DNA from: Amycolatopsis nigrescens CSC17Ta-90
Lineage (GTDB): Bacteria > Actinomycetota > Actinomycetes > Mycobacteriales > Pseudonocardiaceae
Length of the DNA: 64,000 nucleotides
Direction: 5' to 3'
NCBI RefSeq assembly: GCF_000384315.1
Contig: NZ_ARVW01000001.1
Coordinates: forward strand, 2,303,746 to 2,367,745
Part shown: positions 1 to 8,755 of the stretch, piece after piece
How the letters are laid out: every line of letters starts with the position of its first letter
How positions within the stretch are numbered: position 1 is the first letter of the stretch
Made by a program: the position numbers and the translations under genes
Notes under the pieces: model-generated
Database searches by the model: none
What the model was told of the DNA's origin: nothing
What the model saw: the letters and a program-made list of their open reading frames with translations, nothing else

Positions 1-692
1 GAATTCTGCGTGCACTGGAGGTACCTCCAGATCGCGCGGCGGAGCTGCTCAAACTGGCCCGTGCGGCGAATATCGACTTCGTCAGCCGGAGACGAGCCCG
101 ACAGCTCGGGCCTCGCAGCTACCAACGAAGCCTCGCCGCCATGGTGGCCCAGTCCGACCAGGTGTGCTGTGTATTCCCGGCAATGCTCCCAGGCTTCCTG
201 CAAACTCGGGCGTACGCGCGCGGCAATATCTATAACCCCCTCAGCAAGTACTCGACAGCGCGCCGGGAAGAGTTGATCGAAGCCAAACTGAGCCAGCACG
301 AACTGCTGCGCCAGGGCACCAGATTCCTCCTGCTCTGCACTGAGGCGGCGGTGCGCTTTCCCGTGGTCGGCCACGGGGACATGGCCGAGCAGGTCGAGTA
401 CTTGATCTCCACGAGCAAGCTGCCGCAGATTAGATTCGCGATCATCCCGGCTGGCACCCGGATGCCCAAACCGGCACTGAACACCTTCATCGTCTACGAC
501 AACCGCACGGTGGAAATGGAGACACACGCCGGGGCGATCAATATGCGGGACCCCACCCAAGTCGAGGAGCATCTCGAACTCTTCGAGTACTTCTGGTCTC
601 ACGCGGTCGAAGGCGACGAAGCTCGCGCGCTGCTGCGCAGCATCGCGGACGACTTCCGGCGGCAGGCTACAACCGGCCGGCGGCCTTCATAG
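1..692 (+). CDS. XRE-family regulator with DUF5753 domain (5' partial)
   Basis: The reading frame is open from the first bases of the window, so the gene begins upstream and only about 229 C-terminal residues are visible. The helix-turn-helix is therefore mostly outside; the first visible residues look like its end (a LEVPPDRAAELLKLAR stretch). The rest matches the DUF5753 region of actinobacterial XRE regulators, including the PGFLQTRAYARG motif. Such regulators often sit beside small DUF397 proteins; none is seen downstream. The third base of its codons is less GC-biased than in the neighbours, as is common in this family. The 3' end overlaps the convergent DUF58 gene by 26 bases. The regulatory target is unknown. 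Confidence 0.8.
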   Translation, partial: ILRALEVPPDRAAELLKLARAANIDFVSRRRARQLGPRSYQRSLAAMVAQSDQVCCVFPAMLPGFLQTRAYARGNIYNPLSKYSTARREELIEAKLSQHELLRQGTRFLLLCTEAAVRFPVVGHGDMAEQVEYLISTSKLPQIRFAIIPAGTRMPKPALNTFIVYDNRTVEMETHAGAINMRDPTQVEEHLELFEYFWSHAVEGDEARALLRSIADDFRRQATTGRRPS

Positions 693-1947
693 CCAGGTAG
701 CGATCCACCAGTGCGGGCGGCAGGTCGTCCGGGAGCGCGTCCACCACCTCCACGCCGGACCGGCCGAGCAGGGCGGTGACGTGCCGGCGTTCGGCGAGGG
801 TGCGTTCGGCCGCGGCCGCGTCGTAGACGGCTTCCGCGTCCCCGCGGCCACCCGCCATTTCCGCTACCCGCGGGTCGGCCACCGCGGCGAGCAGCAGCCG
901 GTGCCGCGCGGTGAGCGTCGGCAGCACGGGCAGCAGTCCCTCCTGCACCGGCGCCGCGTCCAGCCCGGTCAGCAGCACCACCAGCGACCGGCGACGGGTT
1001 CGCCGCAGCACCTCGGCGACCATGCCGCGCGCGTCGGTCTCCACCAGGCTCGGTTCCAGCGGCGCCATCGCGTGCACGAACGCGGACGCCTCGCCGGTCA
1101 CGCTCGCGCGCACCTGCCGGTCGTAGGCGATCAGATCGACCCGGTCTCCCGCGCGCGAAGCCACTACGGCCAGCAGCAGCGCGGCCTCCATCGCCGCATC
1201 CAGCCGCGGCGAATTTCCTACCCGCCCGGCCGAAGTCCGGCCGGTGTCCAGCACCAGCACCAGGTGCCGGTCCCGTTCCGGCCGCCAGGTGCGCACCATT
1301 ACGTCCGCGGCCCGCGCGCTCGCCCGCCAATCGATGGACCGCACATCGTCGCCGATCACGTATTCGCGCAGCGAGTCGAACTCGGTGCCCTGCCCGCGGG
1401 TCAGCGCGGCCTGGCGCCCGTCCAGTTCCCGCAGCCTGGCCAGCCGGGACGGCAGGTGCTTGCGGCTGTGGAACGGGGGCAGCACCCGCACCGCCCACGG
1501 CACCTCGTGCGAGCCCTGCCGCGCGGCCAGTCCGAGCGGCCCGAGCGCACGCACGGTCACCCGGTGCGCGTGCCGGTCGCCGCGCCGGGACGGGCGCAGC
1601 GTGGTGACCACCCGGCGCGACTCGCCGGCCGGGACGGTGATCCGGTGCCGGTCCGACTCCGCGCCGGCGCTCGGCGGCCAGGCGTCCCGGAGCAGGCCGT
1701 GCACCCGCCGCCGCCCGGGGTTGCGCACCCTCAGCGTCACCTCGATCGGCTCGCCGAGCCTGGCCGACGCGGCACTGGACCGCTCGAAGGACAGCGGCCG
1801 CACCGCGCCCGCGAGCAGCAGGTCGGCCAGCACCCCGAGCAGCAGCACCACGGCCATCACCAGCACGCCGGTCCAGGACGGCAGCACCAGCCCGACCAGC
1901 ACCACGCCCAGCAGCGCGAGCAGCGCGGCCCGCCCGGTGAGTGCCAT
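667..1947 (-). CDS. DUF58 domain-containing membrane protein
   Basis: This 426-residue protein starts with two hydrophobic helices (about residues 5-45). A beta-rich segment follows, then the DUF58 core with the signature around GDDVRSIDWRASARAADVMV. The C-terminal half resembles a von Willebrand A-like fold (LVLVLDTGRTS, LVVLLTGLD). DUF58 proteins are nearly always encoded beside MoxR AAA ATPases, and together they are thought to act as a membrane-linked chaperone or assembly system. It is the last gene of the minus-strand operon that begins near 5860, and follows the moxR gene by 13 bases. The exact substrate is not known. Confidence 0.88.
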   Translation of the reverse strand: MALTGRAALLALLGVVLVGLVLPSWTGVLVMAVVLLLGVLADLLLAGAVRPLSFERSSAASARLGEPIEVTLRVRNPGRRRVHGLLRDAWPPSAGAESDRHRITVPAGESRRVVTTLRPSRRGDRHAHRVTVRALGPLGLAARQGSHEVPWAVRVLPPFHSRKHLPSRLARLRELDGRQAALTRGQGTEFDSLREYVIGDDVRSIDWRASARAADVMVRTWRPERDRHLVLVLDTGRTSAGRVGNSPRLDAAMEAALLLAVVASRAGDRVDLIAYDRQVRASVTGEASAFVHAMAPLEPSLVETDARGMVAEVLRRTRRRSLVVLLTGLDAAPVQEGLLPVLPTLTARHRLLLAAVADPRVAEMAGGRGDAEAVYDAAAAERTLAERRHVTALLGRSGVEVVDALPDDLPPALVDRYLAMKAAGRL

Positions 1948-1960
1948 GGTCAGTACTCCC

Positions 1961-2941
1961 TCAACGCGGCACCGGCACGGTCGCCAGCACCCGCTCCAGC
2001 ACCCCGTCGGTGGTGGCGCCTTCGAGCTCGGCTTCCGGCCGGAGGTCCAGCCGGTGCCGCAGGGCCGGCCTGGCCAGCGCCTTGACGTCGTCCGGAGTCG
2101 CGTAGTCCCGCCCAGCGAGCCACGCCCACGCCCTGGTCGCGGCCAGCAGCGCGGTGGCGCCGCGCGGGGAGACCCCGAGCCGAACCGAAGGCAGCGAGCG
2201 GGTGGCCCGGCAGATGTCCACCACGTAGCCGATCACCTCGGGCCCGACGGTGACCCCGGCGACCGCGGCCCGGCCGGCCGCGAGATGTTCCGGCCCGGCG
2301 GCCGGGCGCACCCCGGCCGCGACCAGGTCACGCGGGTCGAAACCCTGCGCGTGCCGGACCAGGATGCCGATCTCGTCCTCCCGTGAAGGCGCCGGCACGG
2401 TCAGCTTGAGCAGGAACCGGTCCAGCTGCGCCTCCGGCAACGGGTAGGTGCCCTCGTACTCCACCGGGTTCTGGGTGGCGATCACGATGAACGGGTCCGG
2501 CAGCGGCCGCGACCGGCCGTCCAGCGACACCTGGCGTTCCTCCATCGCCTCCAGCAGGGAGGACTGCGTTTTCGGCGGGGTCCGGTTGATCTCGTCCGCG
2601 AGCAGCAGGTTGGTGAACACCGGCCCCTCGCGGAAGGAGAACTCGCCGCTGTGCGCGTCGTAGACGATCGAGCCGGTAACGTCGCCGGGCATCAGGTCCG
2701 GGGTGAACTGCACGCGCGCGGTGTCCAGCTCCAGCGCCGTCGCCAGCGCCCGCACCAGCAGCGTCTTCGCCACTCCCGGCACACCTTCGACGAGCACGTG
2801 CCCGCGGCAGAGCAGCGCGATGATCAGCCCGGTGACCGCGGCGTCGTTGCCGACCACGGCCTTGCCGACCTCGCCGCGCAACGCGATCAGCGCGTCCCGC
2901 GCCTGCGTCGCGCTGACCGGGGTTCGCTGGGTACTGGTCAA
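1961..2941 (-). CDS. MoxR family AAA ATPase
   Basis: The protein has 326 residues if it starts at the TTG whose first base is 2941. That TTG overlaps the stop of the upstream DUF4350 gene as TTGA. Longer frames upstream would run far into that gene and are rejected. Walker A is GVPGVAKT at about residues 53-60; Walker B lies in LLADEINR and is followed by PPKTQSSLLEAMEE, which is typical of MoxR; sensor 1 is in ATQNPVEYEGTYPLPEAQLD. MoxR ATPases act as chaperones that activate or insert partner proteins. The likely partners here are the adjacent DUF58, DUF4350 and DUF4129 proteins. Confidence 0.92.
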   Translation of the reverse strand: MTSTQRTPVSATQARDALIALRGEVGKAVVGNDAAVTGLIIALLCRGHVLVEGVPGVAKTLLVRALATALELDTARVQFTPDLMPGDVTGSIVYDAHSGEFSFREGPVFTNLLLADEINRTPPKTQSSLLEAMEERQVSLDGRSRPLPDPFIVIATQNPVEYEGTYPLPEAQLDRFLLKLTVPAPSREDEIGILVRHAQGFDPRDLVAAGVRPAAGPEHLAAGRAAVAGVTVGPEVIGYVVDICRATRSLPSVRLGVSPRGATALLAATRAWAWLAGRDYATPDDVKALARPALRHRLDLRPEAELEGATTDGVLERVLATVPVPR

Positions 2942-4065
2942 GATCTCCCCACTTCGTTCTCGAGTTCGTCCAGTGCGTCGGCCAACCGGACCAACGCCGC
3001 CTGGTCGGCGGGCGCCGGGCCGTACAGCAGCTCCCCGGTCGCCGCGTGGCCATGTCCGGTGCGTGCGGCCACCGCGTCCACCACGGCCGCCGGTTCGGCG
3101 CCGGCCCCGAGGCCGAGCGACGGCAGCAGCCGGTCGATGGTGGCCTGGCGCAGCACCTGGGCGGCATGGTCGACGGCCCCGGACCGACGATAGAGCCGTG
3201 CCCTGCCTTCGGTCGTCTCGGCGGCCCGCACCACCACCGGCAGCGGTTCGGCGACGACCGGCCCCAGCCTCCGCGCCCGCCACAACGCCAGCACCAGCAC
3301 CGCGACCAGCAGCTGGATCGCGCCGAAGATCCAGCCCCGCGGCAGCAGCTCGGTCAACGGCCGCTGCGCCCTGCTCAACTCCGGATCCGACGGCGACGGC
3401 AGGTACCAGACGAGGTCGGCCTGCGCACCGAGCAGCCGCATCGCCAGCGCGGCGGTGCCCTGAGCGGCGAGCTGCTCGTTGGTCAGCGGCGCGCCGGACC
3501 CGAGCACCGTGACGTCCGTGCCCAGCTTGGCCAGCGTGCCGTCGTAGCAGGTCACCGGCGCCTGGTAGCGCATGCCGCCGAGCACCGCGTCCCCGGCCGC
3601 GGCCGCCACCGGGTCGGCGCAGCCGGGCGGCCTGGCCTGCACCGGCACCGGGCTGGTCGCGCGCAGTCCGGGCAGCAGCCCGTCCAGCACCCGTTGGGAA
3701 GGCTCGACCAGCACCGCGCTCCCGGCCCGGTTCCGCAGCCCGGCCAGCCGCCCCGGCTCGACCAGGTCCGGCGCGGTGACCAGCAGGGTGACCCGCTCAC
3801 CGGTGGCTTTCTCGGCTTCGGCCATGGTGCGCACGGTCTGCACCCGCACGCCCTGTTCGGCGAGCAGGGTAGCCAGCGCGTGCGCGCCGTTGGGTTCGTA
3901 GGAGGTGGGTTCGAGGTCGCCGCTGGCCCGTTCGCCGCTGAGCAGCACCGTGGCCACCGCGGTGGCCACCAGCAGCAGCACGATCGCGACCGGCACCCTG
4001 GCGGCACGCCAGATCCGGCGGGCGTCCGGCGAGACGGAAACACTCCCAGTGCTCACAGTGCTCAC
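2938..4065 (-). CDS. DUF4350 domain-containing membrane protein
   Basis: The protein has about 375 residues from a GTG start at 4065 that overlaps the upstream stop as GTGA; a second in-frame GTG lies 9 bases on. A transmembrane helix near the N-terminus (VPVAIVLLLVATAVATVLL) precedes the DUF4350 domain (SYEPNGAHALATLLAEQGV), which resembles the substrate-binding domain of gliding/ABC accessory proteins. A second helix (IFGAIQLLVAVLVLALW) precedes a cytoplasmic tail ending ELENEVGRS. It sits between DUF4129 and MoxR, a conserved actinobacterial order. The function is unknown; a role in a MoxR-dependent envelope process is inferred. Confidence 0.85.
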   Translation of the reverse strand: MSTVSTGSVSVSPDARRIWRAARVPVAIVLLLVATAVATVLLSGERASGDLEPTSYEPNGAHALATLLAEQGVRVQTVRTMAEAEKATGERVTLLVTAPDLVEPGRLAGLRNRAGSAVLVEPSQRVLDGLLPGLRATSPVPVQARPPGCADPVAAAAGDAVLGGMRYQAPVTCYDGTLAKLGTDVTVLGSGAPLTNEQLAAQGTAALAMRLLGAQADLVWYLPSPSDPELSRAQRPLTELLPRGWIFGAIQLLVAVLVLALWRARRLGPVVAEPLPVVVRAAETTEGRARLYRRSGAVDHAAQVLRQATIDRLLPSLGLGAGAEPAAVVDAVAARTGHGHAATGELLYGPAPADQAALVRLADALDELENEVGRS

Positions 4066-4697
4066 AGCGCCGCCATGACCGGCCGTGCTGCCTGGCTGCG
4101 CTCGTCCAGCGCGACCAGCCGGTGGTAGTCCGCTTCGGCCGCCGGATGGCCGCCGTAGTACACCTCGTCGAACCTGGCGGCGGCCGCGGCGAGCTCGTCC
4201 CGGCACTCGGGCAACCGGGCGCCGGCCTCGGTCGCGGCCTCGTCGGCGGTGCGCCCGGACCGCTCGTCCAGCACGTCACGCTCCTCCAGGCCACGCACCA
4301 GCGCCCGGAACCGTTCCCGCACCGCGACGTCGAGCTCCCCGCGCGCAAACGCTTCCGCCGAGGCCAGCCGGTGCTCGGCGGCGGAGCTGGACCGGCCGGT
4401 GAAAACCTGGCCCGCGCTCCTGCCGCGACGGCCGGGACTGCCCACCCGCAACCGGATCACCACCACGATCAGCACGATCAGCACCAGGATCACCAGCAGG
4501 CCGAGCAGCCCGCCCGGCGCCACATCGGACACCGCGCGCAGCAGTTCGGCAATCCGGTCGCCGGCCCAGCGCAGGAGCCGGTCCAGCAGCGACGGCTCGG
4601 CCGCCTGGTACTCCGCCCTGGCCAGCTCGCGCTCGGCCGCGGCGCGGGCGTCGTCCCGGCCGATGTCGACCGGGATCTCCACCTGCCGGATCGTCAC
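4062..4697 (-). CDS. DUF4129 domain-containing membrane protein
   Basis: The protein has about 211 residues from a GTG at 4697, which overlaps the stop of the upstream gene (GTGA). It has a short N-terminal region with IPVDIGRDDARAAAERELA, then one strong transmembrane helix (about residues 60-85, rich in Leu, Ile and Val). A cytoplasmic helical domain follows, ending YYGGHPAAEADYHRLVALDE, the hallmark of DUF4129. DUF4129 is often fused to transglutaminase domains or encoded in MoxR/DUF58 operons, as here. Each overlap in this operon suggests translational coupling, so the products are probably made in fixed ratio. Confidence 0.85.
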   Translation of the reverse strand: MTIRQVEIPVDIGRDDARAAAERELARAEYQAAEPSLLDRLLRWAGDRIAELLRAVSDVAPGGLLGLLVILVLIVLIVVVIRLRVGSPGRRGRSAGQVFTGRSSSAAEHRLASAEAFARGELDVAVRERFRALVRGLEERDVLDERSGRTADEAATEAGARLPECRDELAAAAARFDEVYYGGHPAAEADYHRLVALDERSQAARPVMAAL

Positions 4698-5860
4698 TGC
4701 GGCGCGGAACCCGCCGCACGCGCCAGTTCGATGTCCATGCCCTCCCGGCGCATCCGCTGGTCGATGTAGAGCAGTGCGGTGACCCCGGCGCTGAACGGCG
4801 CGGTGATGGTGGTCGCGATCAGCCCGCCGAGGGAGGTCAGCAGCAGGTCCGACGCGGTGGGCACGGTGACCGTGCCGGAGAAGATGCCGGTGAAGGCGCC
4901 GCTCGCGGCCCCGAACGGCAGCGCGATCAGCTCCGAGATGACCACGTTGATCACCAGCGCCAGCAGCAGGATGCCGAACACCCGCCACCAGGAACCCTTG
5001 ACCAGCAGCTGGGACCGCGACAGCGCCTGGCTGATCCGGCCGCGTTCGAGCACCAGCGCGGTGCTGGCCAGGCTGTAGCGCACGTACAGCCACACCGCCG
5101 CCACCAGGCCGGCGAGCAGCAACGGCACCCCCACCCCGCTCGCGTAGACCGCGGCGAACCCGCCCACCACCGGCAGCGCCGCGACGATCAGCGTGTAGAG
5201 CAGGGTGAGGCCGAGCAGCGGCAGCAGCCGCGGGCCCGCCTCGGCGAACGCGCCGCCGAAGCTGACCGGCCTGCCCAGCACCGCCTTACCGATCACCACG
5301 GTGAGGAAACCGGTCAGGAAGGTGGTGGTGAGCATGGTGATCAGCAGGCCGATGCCGCTGATCATCAGCGAGTTGCCGAGCAGCGGCAGCACCTCGTCGA
5401 GCTGCTGCTGCGGATCCGAGGTCCGCTGCAGGCTTTCCGTCGCCCGCCGCAGGTCGTCCAGGCTGAACAGGTTGAGCAGATAGCCCAGCGCGGTGTTGAC
5501 CACCGCAACCAGTGCGGACACCCCGAGCACCAGCGCCGGGTAGCGACGCATGGTGGTGATCGCGCCGTCCAGGATCTCGCCGAGGGTCAGCGGCCGCAGC
5601 GGGATGACCCCCGGCTTTCCGTAGCCGCCCTGGTTCACCCAGGCCGGCTGGTTCCACTGCTGCTGCGGCGGGGGCGGCGGCATCGGCGGGGGTGGCTGTG
5701 GCGGATCTGGCTGCTGGAACTGCCCGGCGTCAGGACCGCCCGGCGGCGCGTGCGGCTGGTCCTGCGGACGCGCCTGGTCCGGCGTCGACGACTGGTCACC
5801 CGGTCCTGGGGCGCCGGGCCGGTCGGGGTCGGGCGTCGGCCCGCCACCCGTTTCACTCAT
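4694..5860 (-). CDS. Proline-rich multi-pass membrane protein heading the MoxR operon
   Basis: The protein has 388 residues and starts at the ATG of MSETGGGP. Upstream in-frame codons extend only into the divergent promoter region. The first 100 residues are disordered and rich in Pro, Gln and Gly. A cytosolic motif PLTLGEILDGAITTMRRYP follows, then about six hydrophobic helices. This layout matches the glycerophosphoryl diester phosphodiesterase membrane-domain and DUF7847-like proteins of actinobacteria, which lack the catalytic phosphodiesterase domain. It is the first gene of the operon; 198 bases separate it from the divergent metallopeptidase gene. The function is unknown. Confidence 0.78.
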   Translation of the reverse strand: MSETGGGPTPDPDRPGAPGPGDQSSTPDQARPQDQPHAPPGGPDAGQFQQPDPPQPPPPMPPPPPQQQWNQPAWVNQGGYGKPGVIPLRPLTLGEILDGAITTMRRYPALVLGVSALVAVVNTALGYLLNLFSLDDLRRATESLQRTSDPQQQLDEVLPLLGNSLMISGIGLLITMLTTTFLTGFLTVVIGKAVLGRPVSFGGAFAEAGPRLLPLLGLTLLYTLIVAALPVVGGFAAVYASGVGVPLLLAGLVAAVWLYVRYSLASTALVLERGRISQALSRSQLLVKGSWWRVFGILLLALVINVVISELIALPFGAASGAFTGIFSGTVTVPTASDLLLTSLGGLIATTITAPFSAGVTALLYIDQRMRREGMDIELARAAGSAPQ

Positions 5861-6058
5861 CGAAGTCTCCAGTGTCGATCGGGTGCGGGTGTCCCGCAAG
5901 ATTCTGAGGCAAGAGTCGGACCAGTACATTTCGGGAAGCGTGCACACTCTCGCAGAGCTTCCGGCCTCACCGCCACCGACTCACGGCGTGCTGGACCTGG
6001 TTGTGACCCTCGGCGAACACAGCGGGCTGTCGGTCCCCCTCGTTATGCTTTGCAGACC

Positions 6059-7042
6059 ATGAGCCAACAGCCCTCTGGCCCGCTGCCGCCGCCGGCACCA
6101 GGGCCGACGCGGCCGCGGTCCAAGGCGTCCAGGCAGGTCATCGCGCTCAGCCTGGGTCTGGCCGCGGTGGTGCTGGCTGGGCTGGTGGTGTACGTCGCGG
6201 TGACCAAAGGCAAGCAGAGCGCGGACACGGTCGCCCAGAACCCGCCGTCCACCACCGCGCCGGCCTCGCATCCCGGCGCGGGCAACGGCGCGCCGGCCGC
6301 CTCCGGCAGCGCCACCGGGCAGCAGAAGATCCTCCGGCTCGCCGACCACCCGATCCTGTCCGATCCGGAAGCGGGATTGAAGAACCTGAGCTGCGTGCTG
6401 CCGACCTGGCGGAACGACCAGGCGGCGGCCGAGGAGTTCTTCACCGCCGCCGGCCACTGCCTGGACGCGGCGTGGGGGCCGTTCCTGCTGCACTACCGGC
6501 TGCCGTTCGTCCCACCCGCGCTGCACTTCCCCACCGGCACCAGCTTCCAGACCGACTGCGGCTCGATCAAGGTGGGCATCGCGACCGCGGCCTACTACTG
6601 CGAGAACAACCTTTACGTGCCCTTCCGCGGGTTGCAGACCGACCAGTACGGCAACAACCCCGGGGTCTACCTGGCGCTGTTCGCGCACGAGTACGGCCAC
6701 CACGTGCAGGAGGTCGCCGGGCTGATGGACGCTGCCTGGGAGCGGATCTACGCGGCCGGCCAGAGCAGCGAGGCCGGCCAGGAAATGGCCAGGCGCAAGG
6801 AACTGCAGGCGCAGTGCTTCTCCGGCATGTTCCTCGGCGCGCATGTGGACCGCGGCGGCAGCGTCACCAGGGAGATGTACGAGAAGGCGTGGAAGGACCA
6901 GGAGACCAGGGGCGACAACACCTCGGGCAGCCACGACCACGGCACCAACGCGCACTACGCGTCCTGGTGGCGCACCGGCGCGGAGGACAACCGCATCGCC
7001 GAGTGCAACACCTTCAGCGCCCCCGCCACCGAGGTCTCCTGA
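6059..7042 (+). CDS. Neutral zinc metallopeptidase (YpfJ-type), membrane anchored
   Basis: This 327-residue protein has a Pro-rich N-terminus, a single transmembrane helix (about residues 25-45), a Thr/Pro/Ala linker and an extracellular catalytic domain. The zinc site is HEYGHH near residue 210, with a downstream conserved ELQAQCFSGMFLGA helix typical of the family. Cysteines in the outer domain (SCVLPTW, GHCLD, TDCGS, YYCEN) could form disulfides. A TATGCT hexamer at 6044-6049, about 10 bases before the ATG, suggests a very short or absent leader. The substrate is unknown; family members are assigned as putative neutral peptidases. Confidence 0.88.
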   Translation: MSQQPSGPLPPPAPGPTRPRSKASRQVIALSLGLAAVVLAGLVVYVAVTKGKQSADTVAQNPPSTTAPASHPGAGNGAPAASGSATGQQKILRLADHPILSDPEAGLKNLSCVLPTWRNDQAAAEEFFTAAGHCLDAAWGPFLLHYRLPFVPPALHFPTGTSFQTDCGSIKVGIATAAYYCENNLYVPFRGLQTDQYGNNPGVYLALFAHEYGHHVQEVAGLMDAAWERIYAAGQSSEAGQEMARRKELQAQCFSGMFLGAHVDRGGSVTREMYEKAWKDQETRGDNTSGSHDHGTNAHYASWWRTGAEDNRIAECNTFSAPATEVS

Positions 7043-7051
7043 CCGGCCGGT

Positions 7052-7528
7052 TCAGGCGAGGGCGCGGCTGCGCCGGTTGCGAGGGCCGCGGGCGACCAGG
7101 AACGCGTAGCTGCCGCCGCCGACGCAGCTGAGCGCGACCAGCACCAGGCCGACCGGGCGGCGCAGGTCGTTGCGGCCCTCCACCACGCCGGCCGGTTTGA
7201 CGTCGATCAGGCCGGTGCCGACGTCGGCCGGCACCACCACCTTCACCCGCTGCTCACGGTCGTGCCCGCAGGCGGTCAGCGTGCCGTTGCGGGTCTTGCC
7301 GGCCAGCTCGAACTGCACGGTCTCCTTGGCGTCCGGGCTGGCGCACTCCATGCCCAGCGTCACCCTGGCTTCGACCACGGTGCCCTGCTCCGCCTCGGCC
7401 GTGCCGAACAGGCCGGGCCCGAGGTACCAGGCCACAGCCACGATCGCGATCCCCACCGCGGCCGCCACCGCCAGCGTGTTCCAGCGCAGCGTTCCGTGCG
7501 GCACTGGCGTTTCCGATCTCGGGGGCAC
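7052..7528 (-). CDS. Small membrane protein of unknown function
   Basis: The protein has 158 residues with two transmembrane helices (about residues 18-42 and 122-148) flanking a beta-rich outer domain of about 80 residues. The domain has two cysteines (GMECAS and LTACGHD) that may form a disulfide. The tail RGPRNRRSRALA is basic and so probably cytoplasmic. The likely start is a GTG at 7528; a GTG nine codons in is possible. It is convergent with the metallopeptidase gene, with only 9 bases between their stops. I do not recognise a named family. Confidence 0.65.
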   Translation of the reverse strand: MPPRSETPVPHGTLRWNTLAVAAAVGIAIVAVAWYLGPGLFGTAEAEQGTVVEARVTLGMECASPDAKETVQFELAGKTRNGTLTACGHDREQRVKVVVPADVGTGLIDVKPAGVVEGRNDLRRPVGLVLVALSCVGGGSYAFLVARGPRNRRSRALA

Positions 7529-7583
7529 GGGTCAATGGTTCCAGATGCCCCGGGCAAAACCCAGGTGCGCCCGGCGGCACCGC

Positions 7584-8669
7584 TCAGCTCTCGATCTGCT
7601 CCGACTGGGTGACCTTGCGGATGTAGAGCAGCCGGTCGCCCGGCTCGATCGCGTCGGCCTGCGGCGAGTCCACCCGGTACAGCGTGCCGTCCCGGACCAC
7701 GCCGAGCACGATGTCCGACAAGTGCCGCGGCGAGCCGCCCTCCTCGGACTGCTCGACCAGCCGTTCGGCGATGGCCAGCCCGGACTCGGGGGTGAGCAGG
7801 TCCTCGACCATGTCCACCACCGACGGGGTGGAGGTGGCCATGCCGAGCAGCCGCCCGGCGGTCTCGCTGGAGATGACCACCTGGCTCGCGCCGGACTGTT
7901 TGAGCAGGTGCACGTTCTCCGCCTCGCGCACGGACACCACGATGTGGGCCTTCGGCGCCAGCTCCCGCGCGGTCAGCGTGACCAGCACCGCGGAGTCGTC
8001 CCGGTTGGGCGCGACCACCACCGCGCGGGCCCGCTGCACCCCGGCCACCCGGAGCACGTCCGACCTGGTGGCCGAGCCGTGCACGGTGACGAGGCCGAGC
8101 GCGCCGGCAGCATCCAGCGCCTGCTGGTCGGTGTCCACCACGACGATGTGGTTCGGTTCGATCTCCTCGTCGCCGAGCAGCGTCTTCACCGCGGCCCGGC
8201 CCTTCGTGCCGAACCCGACGACCACCACGTGGTCTCGCACCTTGTGCCTCCACTTCTGGATCCGGAAAGCCTGCCTCGACCGCTCGGTGAGGACTTCGAG
8301 TGTGGTACCGACCAGCACGATCAGGAACAGCACCCGCAGCGGGGTGATGATCACGACGTTCACCAGCCGCGCGGTCGCGGTCGCCGGCGCGATGTCCCCG
8401 TAACCCGTGGTGGACAACGAAACCGTCGCGTAGTAGAGGCTGTCCAAAAACGACAGCCCGTCCCCGTTGGCGTCGCGGTAGCCGTCCCGGTCCAGGTACA
8501 CGATCAGCACGGTGGCCAGCAGCGCCAGCCCGGCCCCGATCACCCGGCGGGAGATCGCCCGCATCGGGCTGACCGTGGTCTCCGGCATCTTGATCACGCC
8601 GACCAGGGTGTGGTCGGGCTGATCGGCCAGCTGGTCACCGAGCGGGATCCGCTTGATCCTCTTGATCAT
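7584..8669 (-). CDS. Potassium channel protein with TrkA-N (RCK) domain
   Basis: This 361-residue ion channel subunit has a first transmembrane helix at about residues 42-60, a pore loop with the K+ selectivity filter TTGYGD at residues 87-92, and a second helix at about 103-125. A cytosolic RCK region follows: TrkA-N Rossmann fold with VVVVGFGTKGRAAVKTLL, then TrkA-C. It should form a tetrameric two-helix channel gated by a ligand bound to the RCK ring. The gene lies downstream of adnB in the same direction, 86 bases on, as I recall for M. tuberculosis Rv3200c. The ligand cannot be read from the sequence. Confidence 0.93.
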   Translation of the reverse strand: MIKRIKRIPLGDQLADQPDHTLVGVIKMPETTVSPMRAISRRVIGAGLALLATVLIVYLDRDGYRDANGDGLSFLDSLYYATVSLSTTGYGDIAPATATARLVNVVIITPLRVLFLIVLVGTTLEVLTERSRQAFRIQKWRHKVRDHVVVVGFGTKGRAAVKTLLGDEEIEPNHIVVVDTDQQALDAAGALGLVTVHGSATRSDVLRVAGVQRARAVVVAPNRDDSAVLVTLTARELAPKAHIVVSVREAENVHLLKQSGASQVVISSETAGRLLGMATSTPSVVDMVEDLLTPESGLAIAERLVEQSEEGGSPRHLSDIVLGVVRDGTLYRVDSPQADAIEPGDRLLYIRKVTQSEQIES

Positions 8670-8755
8670 GCTTCGGCTCCCGGAAGAGGGTGCGCGGGAT
8701 CACTCACGCGACGAAGCGTAGACGACCCGGCGGCGAATGTGCCCAATGCCGGGGG

